Source: Bacteroidales bacterium UBA1216
Lineage (GTDB): Bacteria > Bacteroidota > Bacteroidia > Bacteroidales > Paludibacteraceae
Direction of reading: 5' to 3'
Length of the DNA stretch: 9,105 bases
NCBI GenBank assembly: GCA_002309255.1
Contig: DBXI01000005.1
Coordinates: forward strand, 1 to 9,105
Shown here in pieces: positions 1-5,009 of this stretch. The position numbers and the translations under genes are program-made. The notes under the pieces were generated by a model. That model saw nothing but the letters and a program-made list of their open reading frames with translations. It was not told the origin of the DNA and did not search any database. How positions within the stretch are numbered: position 1 is the stretch's first letter; each line of letters starts with the position of its first letter.

Positions 1-294
1 GATATGGGACCGCTGTTCCAGACACCGGAAGAGGCAGCCAAACAAGCCGTTGAGAACGATGTTCACTGCCTGGGCGTAAGCTCGCTGGCTGCAGGACATA
101 AGACCCTGATCCCGCAGGTTATTGCCGAACTGAAGAAGCTCGGTCGTCCGGACATCATGGTTACCGCCGGTGGCGTTATTCCTGCACAGGACTACGACTT
201 CCTGTACAAAGCAGGTGTGGCCGCCATCTTCGGTCCGGGTACGCCGGTCGCCTACTCCGCCAAAGTGGTCATGCAGCTGCTGATGCAAGAATAA
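1..294 (+). CDS. mutB: Methylmalonyl-CoA mutase large subunit, C-terminal end (partial)
   Basis: This is the last 97 codons of a gene that enters from the left edge and ends at TAA 292-294. The residues form the second half of a cobalamin-binding Rossmann-like domain: a stretch reading DMGPLFQTPEEAA, then GVSSLAAGHKTLIPQ, then ELKKLGRPDIMVTAGGVIP and AAIFGPGTP. These are typical of the C-terminus of the adenosylcobalamin-dependent mutase that interconverts succinyl-CoA and L-methylmalonyl-CoA in the cytoplasm, a step of propionate metabolism in Bacteroidales. The B12-ligating His motif (DxHxxG) and the catalytic barrel would lie upstream and are not visible. A related acyl-CoA mutase (isobutyryl- or ethylmalonyl-CoA type) is the alternative, but the closeness of the tail to MutB/ScpA makes that less likely. 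The lipoprotein gene starts five bases after the stop. Confidence 0.9.
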   Translation, partial: DMGPLFQTPEEAAKQAVENDVHCLGVSSLAAGHKTLIPQVIAELKKLGRPDIMVTAGGVIPAQDYDFLYKAGVAAIFGPGTPVAYSAKVVMQLLMQE

Positions 295-299
295 TCCGT

Positions 300-1649
300 A
301 TGGCAATGACAAAGGATCTCTTCGGTGCGCTCGCTGTAATCATCCTATGCGGCGCAACCCTATTGAGTTCATGCACTAACAGCACCGCCGACTACAAGCC
401 GGTGGTGCTGCAAAGTAGCGTGACACACGTGCAACCGATGAGCGGTTTGGTGCTCTGGAGCAATGTGGCTACTGAGTTGCAAGCTACACACGGTGCATGT
501 ATAGCTCTAGAGTTCGCATATATACAGCCCTGCAAGCTGGTGACGGGCAAGAGCGAGGGCAAAGTGCTGTACGAATGGTCGTATCTGGACAAGCAGCTGT
601 CGGCAGCCGCAGCACGCGGACATCAGATGGTTGTTCGTTTCCCGCTGTGCTATCCGTCGAACAGTAACAACTGCATCGGCGAGAAAGGCGGGACGTATGT
701 GCCGGATTATATCCGCGCCCTACCCGACTACCATGAGACCTACTCCGCCAATCCCGGCGGCGATGGGCCAACATGGTATCCGGACTGGAGCAACAGCGAG
801 CTGCAATGGTTCGTCAAGCAGTTCTACTCCGATCTGGCAGAGCGCTACAACAACGACCCGAGAGTGGCGTTTGTGGAGGTGGGATTCGGCCACTGGGGCG
901 AGTACCACACCTACGGTACAGAGGTAAACTTCGGCGTTAACTTCCCCACCAAAGAGTACCAGCGCGAGTTGTTCGTGCATCTGAGTGAGGTGATGGATAT
1001 ACCCTGGCTGACGAGCATTGATGTAGGCGACGAGTGGTACTCCGATGTGTGCAAGCACGCCGAGACGCAGGCGCTGGACTTCGGATTGTTCGATGACACC
1101 TTCATGCACCGCGAACACGAGATCGCCGACGGCGACGGCTGGAACGAGAAGTGCTGGCAGTGGAGCGGTATGGATCATTGGCGCACAGGCGTGTGCGGAG
1201 GCGAGATCAGTTACTATACGGCTGACGACCAGCACAACTTCCTCAATCCGGAAGGTATGTATGGCCATACGTGGGAGGAGTCTGCGGCGAAGTACCACAT
1301 GACGTTCGTCATCTGCAACGATGCACCGCGAGGCAGTTACTTCTCGCCCGGACGCGTGACGGAGGCAGGTATTGCAGCCGGATACAACTTCCGCATCACA
1401 GCCTGCGAGACCAATGGCAAGGACAGCCGCGTCACAGTGACAAACACCGGCATAGCGCCAATCTACCGCGATGCGTTTGTCACGGTGGCGGGTGTACGCG
1501 CCGAGCAGTCGCTGCGCGGGCTGCTGCCGGGCGAAGAGCTGACATGCGAGATCAAAGCGGCGGCTACAACCGACAATGTTCGGATCACCACCGACCTTAT
1601 CCTGCCCGGGCAAGAGATTGAGTTCGAGGCCGATTGCTGCGCCAAGTGA
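300..1649 (+). CDS. Putative lipoprotein with glycoside-hydrolase-like barrel (DUF4832-like)
   Basis: The 449-residue product starts with a lipoprotein signal: a basic N-terminus, a hydrophobic run and lipobox LLSSC with Cys25 as the predicted lipidated residue, so it should be anchored in the envelope. ATG 306 is an equally possible start. The body reads as a TIM-barrel protein of the glycoside hydrolase clan-A type: MSGLVLWS (47-54), an ALEFAY strand (69-74), RGHQMVVRF (106-114), and FVEVGFGHWGEYHTY (191-205), where Glu201 is a plausible acid/base. Glu302 in GGEIS is a candidate second carboxylate. Residues ~362-449 look like a beta-sandwich. The arrangement resembles Bacteroidales proteins annotated DUF4832 or beta-galactosidase-like. 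No substrate can be assigned. Many cysteines (for example 67, 78, 117, 125, 251, 285, 299, 339, 369) are unusual and could form disulfides. It probably shares a transcript with the upstream mutase despite no obvious functional link. Confidence 0.75.
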   Translation: MAMTKDLFGALAVIILCGATLLSSCTNSTADYKPVVLQSSVTHVQPMSGLVLWSNVATELQATHGACIALEFAYIQPCKLVTGKSEGKVLYEWSYLDKQLSAAAARGHQMVVRFPLCYPSNSNNCIGEKGGTYVPDYIRALPDYHETYSANPGGDGPTWYPDWSNSELQWFVKQFYSDLAERYNNDPRVAFVEVGFGHWGEYHTYGTEVNFGVNFPTKEYQRELFVHLSEVMDIPWLTSIDVGDEWYSDVCKHAETQALDFGLFDDTFMHREHEIADGDGWNEKCWQWSGMDHWRTGVCGGEISYYTADDQHNFLNPEGMYGHTWEESAAKYHMTFVICNDAPRGSYFSPGRVTEAGIAAGYNFRITACETNGKDSRVTVTNTGIAPIYRDAFVTVAGVRAEQSLRGLLPGEELTCEIKAAATTDNVRITTDLILPGQEIEFEADCCAK

Positions 1650-1664
1650 GGCAATGTTCAACCG

Positions 1665-1702
1665 CTTACCGACTTTAAATGAGCTTACTGACTTTAAAAG
1701 AC
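1665..1702 (+). repeat. Imperfect 19-bp tandem duplication in the lipoprotein 3' region
   Basis: Two adjacent 19-bp units (1665-1683 and 1684-1702) match at 16 of 19 positions and share the core GACTTTAAA. They begin 15 bases after the lipoprotein stop, inside the presumed 3' untranslated region. Confidence 0.7.
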
Positions 1703-1708
1703 AAGTCG

Positions 1709-1729
1709 TCCAATGGACGTCTCATTGGA
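1709..1729 (+). other. Inverted repeat, 7-bp perfect stem
   Basis: TCCAATG (1709-1715) pairs perfectly with CATTGGA (1723-1729) around a seven-base loop. No T-tract follows, so it is not an intrinsic terminator by itself. It lies within a wider 8-bp inverted repeat (AACCGCTT 1660-1667 with AAGCGGTT 1753-1760), so the lipoprotein 3' UTR could fold into a multi-helix structure. Confidence 0.5.
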
Positions 1730-1781
1730 AGCTGACACCGACAGTTTTAGTAAAGCGGTTACATAATACAAGGCATTTAAG

Positions 1782-1803
1782 CGAGCACTTCGGTGCTCGT
1801 TTT
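1782..1803 (+). terminator. Intrinsic terminator after the lipoprotein gene
   Basis: CGAGCAC (1782-1788) and GTGCTCG (1793-1799) form a perfect 7-bp stem closed by a very stable TTCG tetraloop, followed by TTTT (1800-1803). It lies about 130 bases after the lipoprotein stop and faces rightward. The other strand has no T-run, so it is one-directional. It most likely ends the mutase-lipoprotein transcript. Confidence 0.85.
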
Positions 1804-1854
1804 GTGCGTATTAAGATGAAAAAAGCAGATATTTGCAACTTTCTGCACTACATA

Positions 1855-1886
1855 TTTGCATAATTCAAAAATTTATGGGATCTTTG
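1855..1886 (+). promoter_or_regulatory. Bacteroidetes-type promoter with no recognisable gene downstream
   Basis: TTTG at 1855-1858 is followed after 20 bases by GATCTTTG at 1879-1886. This matches the Bacteroidetes sigma-ABfr pattern TTTG-N20-TAnnTTTG except for G in place of the first T of the -7 box. Transcription would start near 1893 and run rightward, antisense to the reverse-transcriptase remnant. The only nearby plus-strand reading frame is about ten codons (ATG 1905). It may be the promoter of a lost gene. Confidence 0.5.
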
Positions 1887-1894
1887 CATTGAGA

Positions 1895-2074
1895 TTAGTT
1901 GCAGATGAGTTTGGCGGCCTTGAAGTGGGAAAAATAGCCGAGGTAGGAGATTGCGGAGGTAAGTGAATATTCCAATTGCTCGGGATCAGATTGAGTAGAT
2001 AGTTGACTCCATTGAGCCAAATGCAAGCGCCAGTTGCGGACAGTCCGTACTGACGCATGTTTGTAAATGAGGGC
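1895..2074 (-). pseudogene. Reverse transcriptase C-terminal remnant
   Basis: Read on the minus strand, the frame opened by a stop at 2077-2075 runs from 2074 to TAA at 1897-1895 and gives 59 residues without a convincing start. Its content resembles the end of bacterial reverse transcriptases (diversity-generating-retroelement-like or other non-LTR-like types): a basic VRTVRNWRLHLAQW segment, an acidic QSDPEQLEYSLTS linker, then the hallmark-like tail SYLGYFSHFKAAKL, matching the usual SxxSYLGxxxHxxxxxL pattern. The polymerase palm (YxDD) and all upstream motifs are absent, because the region to the right is a different short secreted-protein start. It is therefore read as a decayed fragment. 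I recognise this by family pattern only. A chance resemblance, or another basic C-terminal domain, remains possible. Confidence 0.45.
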
Positions 2075-2088
2075 TTATAAATCTTGGA

Positions 2089-2205
2089 CTAGACGAACTG
2101 ACCGACCGAGGCAACGAAGGCCGTTGCCCCTGCCCGTATCTGTGCGCTCATACTTACGGCAAACAACGCTGCAACTGCCATTGTAAAAATCTTTTTCATG
2201 TTCAT
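2089..2205 (-). pseudogene. Short secreted-protein start (38 aa), probably a truncated gene
   Basis: On the minus strand ATG 2205-2203, or in-frame ATG 2199-2197, opens a 38-residue frame ending at TAG 2091-2089. It begins with MKKIFTMAVAALFAVSMSAQ, a textbook signal peptide with a Lys-Lys start, hydrophobic core and SAQ-type cleavage site. About 16 residues follow (IRAGATAFVASVGQFV) before the stop. An AGGAG-like ribosome site (GGAG, minus strand) sits just upstream. Only 26 bases separate it from the T9SS gene stop on the same strand, so the two may be cotranscribed. Such a perfect secretion signal followed by almost no mature protein fits the stump of a gene cut off when the neighbouring reverse-transcriptase fragment was brought in or decayed. 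A genuine small secreted peptide is the alternative. Confidence 0.5.
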
Positions 2206-2238
2206 TCTCCTTTCAATTCTCAACTTTCAATTTATTCC
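2204..2238 (-). repeat. Heptanucleotide repeat array at the T9SS gene / small ORF junction
   Basis: Five consecutive seven-base units fill 2204-2238. On the minus strand they are variants of ATTGAAA and GTTGAGA, with ATTGAAA occurring twice exactly. The array covers the last codons and the TAA stop of the T9SS gene, the whole spacer, and the ribosome site and first ATG of the next small frame. Confidence 0.75.
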
Positions 2239-2714
2239 TTAATAATTTTTACTACCTGTGCTCCAGCCTGCAGCAGATAGGTGCCGTTCTGCAAACTGCC
2301 TACCTGCAGTTGTGCTTCGCCGTTTGCGGTAGTAGCGGACTGCATCAGTTGTCCTTGCAGGTTATAGATGCGAATCGTCTGCTCGCCTTTTAGGCCGCGA
2401 ACTACTACAGTCTCTTGCGCGGGATTGGGGAAGACCTGTACCGATAAGCCGTTGCCCTCGCCGAGGGCAGTAGCCTCTCCTTGCTCGCCAAAGACAATCT
2501 TACCCACTTCGGCCACTGGTGTTGAGCCAAGCAGTTCTCCTGTCAGGTCATAGAGCTGCATCACATCACCAGCGAACTTGATCTTGCCGATCTGCGCCAC
2601 CACGTACTGTTGCTCTCCGCCCGTCAGCGGCTGAACAACCAGATGCGTCTGCGCCGTCACCCACATTGCGCATAGCAGCATTGGCAGCAATAGAAGTCTG
2701 TGTCTGTGTTTCAT
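2232..2714 (-). CDS. Small T9SS type A sorting domain protein
   Basis: The 160-residue product carries a Sec signal peptide (MKHRHRLLLLPMLLCAMWVT, cleavage near AQ22) and ends in a type IX secretion C-terminal sorting domain (~92-160). Markers of that domain are VQVFPNPAQETVVV (92-105), IRIYNLQGQLM (114-124), LQNGTYLLQAG (141-151) and a basic-hydrophobic end VVKIIKE. By family knowledge such proteins cross the outer membrane through the Por machinery and are released or anchored to the surface. Residues 23-80 hold two copies of a short pattern ending in IGKIKFAGD and VGKIVFGEQ, a segment commonly found just before this domain in Bacteroidales. No catalytic or binding domain is present, so it is either a minimal surface protein or the remnant of a larger cargo protein. 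It is transcribed leftward from the promoter at 2831-2862 with a ~110-base leader. Confidence 0.85.
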   Translation of the reverse strand: MKHRHRLLLLPMLLCAMWVTAQTHLVVQPLTGGEQQYVVAQIGKIKFAGDVMQLYDLTGELLGSTPVAEVGKIVFGEQGEATALGEGNGLSVQVFPNPAQETVVVRGLKGEQTIRIYNLQGQLMQSATTANGEAQLQVGSLQNGTYLLQAGAQVVKIIKE

Positions 2715-2830
2715 ACTTGTTTGAGTTTTATTGTTTGTTAATATATTATTTCCAATTGATCAGATGTTTCTCCAACTCCACAATCTGCTCCGCTTGCTCT
2801 GCCAACTGCTCTCCGGAAACAAGTTGGCAA

Positions 2831-2862
2831 CAAAGATAACACTTTTTTTTGAAATTTGCAAA
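2831..2862 (-). promoter_or_regulatory. Promoter of the T9SS protein gene
   Basis: On the minus strand TTTG (2862-2859) is followed after exactly 20 bases by TATCTTTG (2838-2831), a perfect match to the Bacteroidetes TTTG-N20-TAnnTTTG pattern. Transcription should start near 2824, giving about 110 bases of leader before ATG 2714. Confidence 0.8.
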
Positions 2863-3027
2863 TCATTCTGCAATTATTTTGATTTATTATGCAATTTTCT
2901 GTCATTTTCCACACGAACACTCGCTGAATGATGCAAGATGATGTGAAGTTTGAAACAGGATCATCACGGGACCATCTCCCGACAACAACCTAAAAAAAGT
3001 ACTTTAGAACAATCATAATAAAGTTTC

Positions 3028-3297
3028 GTGCGATTGTCTTGGCAGATAGATGACAGGTAAACGGCAGGTAGATGACGGGGAGATGTCTCGAGTTAGTCTC
3101 GATGAAGTTGCACAAGAATCGCACCCTGTACCAATAATCAGCGAATTTGTGTCAGCAATTCTCAATTATACGACGATTTACTATGCTGACAATGTGGCAT
3201 CGGCTACGTTGTTTATGGCCTGCAGCGTTTATCACAGCGTTGTTCATAGTGGCTGCGCCACGTTTATAACAAAAAGTGCACATTTTTGCACTTTTTT
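3028..3297 (+). ncRNA. Candidate structured non-coding RNA ending in a terminator
   Basis: This stretch lies between the two divergent promoters and has no believable gene. It contains a series of pairable segments. GTGCGATT plus CTTG (3028-3035, 3038-3041) pairs with CAAG plus AATCGCAC (3113-3124). Inside this is TCGAG/CTCGA (3088-3102). Next come TGTCAGCA (3150-3157) with TGCTGACA (3184-3191) and GTGGC/GCCAC (3249-3261), and then the strong terminator at 3271-3297. There is also an imperfect 14-base repeat at 3041-3054 and 3063-3076. A terminator here needs a transcript, and no protein gene supplies one. No clear promoter was found: the best candidates upstream (TACTTTAG at 3000-3007) lack a good -33 box. 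It does not match RNase P, tmRNA, SRP or 6S RNA by eye. The 5' end is a guess. Confidence 0.35.
3271..3297 (+). terminator. Strong, potentially bidirectional intrinsic terminator upstream of rimO
   Basis: AAAAAGTGCA (3271-3280) pairs perfectly with TGCACTTTTT (3287-3296) around a six-base loop and is followed by another T. The A-run on the left makes it able to act on both strands. It lies just before the rimO promoter, so it ends an upstream transcript rather than rimO itself. Confidence 0.85.
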
Positions 3298-3307
3298 CGT
3301 GTATATA

Positions 3308-3339
3308 TTTGGAAATGTCATTTTTTTTTTGTAACTTTG
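3308..3339 (+). promoter_or_regulatory. Promoter of the rimO-HU-uvrA operon
   Basis: TTTG (3308-3311) is followed after exactly 20 bases by TAACTTTG (3332-3339), a perfect match to the Bacteroidetes promoter pattern. An uninterrupted run of ten T residues fills part of the spacer (3321-3330). Transcription should start near 3346, about 20 bases before the rimO ATG. Confidence 0.85.
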
Positions 3340-3366
3340 TAGGCTAATTTGTTGGGATGCATATTT

Positions 3367-4686
3367 ATGCATAAATCAGAGATAGATATAATCACCCTCG
3401 GTTGCTCAAAGAACCTGGTGGATGCAGAGCGTGTGATGCGGCGGCTGGAGGTTGCCGGGTACACGTGTGTTCACGATGCGGCTGAACCGAAGGGTGAGAT
3501 AGCGATCATCAACACCTGCGGGTTCATCGGCGATGCGAAAGAGGAGAGTATCAACATGATCCTGGAGATGGCGGAGCGCAAGAAACGGCGGCAGTTAAAG
3601 CAACTGTACGTTATGGGCTGCCTGAGCCAGCGGTATATAAAAGAGCTGCCGGCGGAGATACCCGAGGTTGATGGGTGGTACGGGAAGTTTGACTACGACG
3701 CGCTTATCGAACGGTTAGCGGTGAGCGGTGAGCGGTTAGCGGCGAGCGGATGCGCGGCATATGAGCGGACGATAACAACACCTGGGCACTATACGTATGT
3801 GAAGATAAGCGAGGGCTGCAACCGATTCTGCTCGTACTGCGCAATACCGCTGATAACAGGAAGACATACGTCGCGGCCGATGGAGGAGATACTGGATGAG
3901 GTGCGATGGCTCGTCAGCCAAGGAGTGAAGGAGTTTAATGTGATAGCGCAAGATATCTCCTCTTACGGTCTCGACCTGTACAAAGAGCACCGTCTCGCGA
4001 AACTCATCGATCAAATGGCGGAGGTAGAGGGTGTGGAGTGGATCAGACTACACTACGCCTACCCTACGGATTTTCCGATGGATCTGTTGCCAGTGATGGC
4101 GAAGCATGCGAACATATGCAAGTACATGGACATCGCGCTGCAGCATTGCACCGACCATATGTTGGGACTGATGCGCAGGCACATAACCGCTGCGGAGCAG
4201 GACGCGTTGCTTGAGCGTATACGTCGCGATGTGCCGGGGATCACGCTTCGCACCACGCTGATGGTGGGGCATCCGGGGGAGACGAAGGAGGATTTTGAGG
4301 CACTGAAAGCGTGGGTGAAGAAGCAACGGTTTGATAGAATGGGCGCTTTTGCGTATAGCGAGGAGGAAGGGACGTATGCTGCGAACCACTACAAGGACGA
4401 CGTGCCGCCTGAAGTAAAGGAACGCAGACTGGACGAGCTGATGCTCATTCAGGAACAGTTAGCCGCAGAGAAGAGCGAGGAGAAAGTGGGTAAGACGCTG
4501 CGCGTGATCATCGACAGAGAGGAAGGCGACTACTATATCGGCCGAACAGAAGCCGATAGTCCGGAGGTGGATTGCGAAGTACTGATTCAAAGTGAAAGGT
4601 TAAAGGTGAAAATTGAAAGGGGAGAATTCTACAACGTGAAGATCACTGGATTCGAAGGTGTTGACTTATACGGAGAAATCGTTTAG
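3367..4686 (+). CDS. rimO: Ribosomal protein S12 methylthiotransferase RimO
   Basis: The 439-residue radical-SAM enzyme adds a methylthio group to a conserved aspartate of ribosomal protein S12. The N-terminal methylthiotransferase domain holds three cluster cysteines, C13 (TLGCSKN), C51 (NTCGFI) and C85 (MGCLSQ). The radical-SAM domain has C151, C155 and C158 in EGCNRFCSYCAIP, then AQDISSYGLDLY, ALQHC and GHPGET. A TRAM domain forms the C-terminus (~370-439, ending DLYGEIV). These choices favour RimO over the tRNA enzyme MiaB. ATG 3367 is preferred over TTG 3349 because it gives the family-typical start and because the predicted transcription start near 3346 leaves no leader for the TTG. Two heptanucleotide arrays are translated in frame: residues 116-128 in the linker between the first two domains, and about 409-418 in the TRAM domain. 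It is the first gene of the operon; HU follows after 24 bases. Confidence 0.95.
   Translation: MHKSEIDIITLGCSKNLVDAERVMRRLEVAGYTCVHDAAEPKGEIAIINTCGFIGDAKEESINMILEMAERKKRRQLKQLYVMGCLSQRYIKELPAEIPEVDGWYGKFDYDALIERLAVSGERLAASGCAAYERTITTPGHYTYVKISEGCNRFCSYCAIPLITGRHTSRPMEEILDEVRWLVSQGVKEFNVIAQDISSYGLDLYKEHRLAKLIDQMAEVEGVEWIRLHYAYPTDFPMDLLPVMAKHANICKYMDIALQHCTDHMLGLMRRHITAAEQDALLERIRRDVPGITLRTTLMVGHPGETKEDFEALKAWVKKQRFDRMGAFAYSEEEGTYAANHYKDDVPPEVKERRLDELMLIQEQLAAEKSEEKVGKTLRVIIDREEGDYYIGRTEADSPEVDCEVLIQSERLKVKIERGEFYNVKITGFEGVDLYGEIV
3712..3749 (+). repeat. In-frame heptanucleotide array in the rimO interdomain linker
   Basis: Five consecutive seven-base units (variants CGGTTAG, CGGTGAG, CGGCGAG) plus a partial sixth run from 3712 to 3749. 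Read in frame they give RLAVSGE followed by RLAASG, a near-repeat of seven residues because three units equal seven codons. The site is between the methylthiotransferase and radical-SAM domains, where an insertion is likely tolerated. Confidence 0.8.
4591..4618 (+). repeat. In-frame heptanucleotide array in the rimO TRAM domain
   Basis: Four consecutive seven-base units (AGTGAAA, GGTTAAA, GGTGAAA, ATTGAAA) occupy 4591-4618 and encode SERLKVKIER. The last unit is identical to one found in the junction array at 2204-2238 (minus strand). Confidence 0.75.
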
Positions 4687-4708
4687 ATATACGGAGAAAT
4701 CGTTTAGA
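4667..4708 (+). repeat. Perfect 21-bp tandem duplication over the rimO stop codon
   Basis: Positions 4667-4687 are repeated exactly at 4688-4708. The unit includes the codons for YGEIV and the TAG stop, so a second in-frame YGEIV-stop follows the real end of rimO. The copies are identical, which implies a recent event. The second copy now forms most of the spacer before the HU gene. Confidence 0.95.
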
Positions 4709-4710
4709 AT

Positions 4711-4986
4711 ATGAATAACAAAGAAATTATACAATCAGTGTCGCAGAGAGCGGCGCTGACCAAGCAGGCAACCGAGCAGTTGCTGCAAGCCACGGTGCAG
4801 GTGATCAGCGAGACGCTTCGCGAAGGCGGAGATGTGAAGATCCAGCACTTTGGCACATTAGGCGTTAGCGAGCGAAAAGCACGCACAGTAACGAACCCAC
4901 GCAACGGACAAAAGACCCACGTGCCGGCTAAGCAGGTGTGGAATTTCAAAGCTAATCCGCGCTTAAAAGATGCGGTGAATGAGTGA
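4711..4986 (+). CDS. HU/IHF family DNA-binding protein
   Basis: The 91-residue product has the full HU fold: an N-terminal helical dimerisation part (MNNKEIIQSVSQRAALTKQA, then the helix to about residue 38), the conserved turn KIQHFGTLGVSERKART (43-59), the DNA-embracing arm with VTNPRNGQKTHVPAK (60-74) including the intercalating-proline site NPRNG, and the closing strand-helix WNFKANPRLKDAVN. It binds and bends DNA non-specifically as a dimer in the nucleoid. The first gap from rimO is 24 bases, mostly the duplicated 21-mer, and the next HU-like gene starts 20 bases after its stop. A tandem pair of HU genes, the second membrane-bound, raises the possibility that the two form a heterodimer; this is inference. 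Confidence 0.93.
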   Translation: MNNKEIIQSVSQRAALTKQATEQLLQATVQVISETLREGGDVKIQHFGTLGVSERKARTVTNPRNGQKTHVPAKQVWNFKANPRLKDAVNE

Positions 4987-5009
4987 TGAGTTAAGAGTTA
5001 TTAGTTATG
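4982..5009 (+). repeat. Heptanucleotide array forming the junction between the two HU genes
   Basis: Four consecutive seven-base units (AGTGATG, AGTTAAG, AGTTATT, AGTTATG) fill 4982-5009. The first contains the TGA stop of the small HU gene and the last ends with the ATG start of the HU-LysM gene, so the entire intergenic region is repeat. Confidence 0.8.

Noticed and set aside
720..1661. Long minus-strand open frame (313 codons) opposite the lipoprotein gene
   Set aside because: Its residues show no family pattern, while the plus frame has a lipoprotein signal and a recognisable fold; a shadow of GC-biased codon use.
1654..1863. Plus-strand open frame of 69 codons starting MFNRLPTLNELTDFKRQ
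   Set aside because: It reads straight through a strong terminator hairpin and into the -33 box of a promoter, has a 19-bp tandem repeat at its start, and its residues resemble no family. It is more likely 3' UTR and spacer.
1873..2058. Minus-strand 61-codon frame starting MRQYGLSATG
   Set aside because: It overlaps the reverse-transcriptase-like frame in another phase and is less protein-like. It continues the frame of the small secreted ORF beyond its stop, but no family pattern is visible.
2755..2830. Minus-strand frame in the T9SS leader ending GEQLAEQAEQIVELEKHLINWK
   Set aside because: It looks like a coiled-coil tail but has no start codon, and its upstream part is the promoter itself. 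It could be a gene scrap, but the support is too thin to annotate.
2967..2981. CGGGA/TCCCG hairpin
   Set aside because: A 5-bp stem without a T-tract on either strand; not enough for a terminator or operator call.
3050..3334. Plus-strand 94-codon frame between the T9SS gene and rimO
   Set aside because: It runs through the bidirectional terminator and the rimO promoter and encodes poly-T derived Phe/Leu at its end. The region is better explained as non-coding.
3349..3366. TTG 3349 as the rimO start
   Set aside because: It would lie only a few bases from the predicted transcription start and add six residues absent from the family; ATG 3367 fits better.
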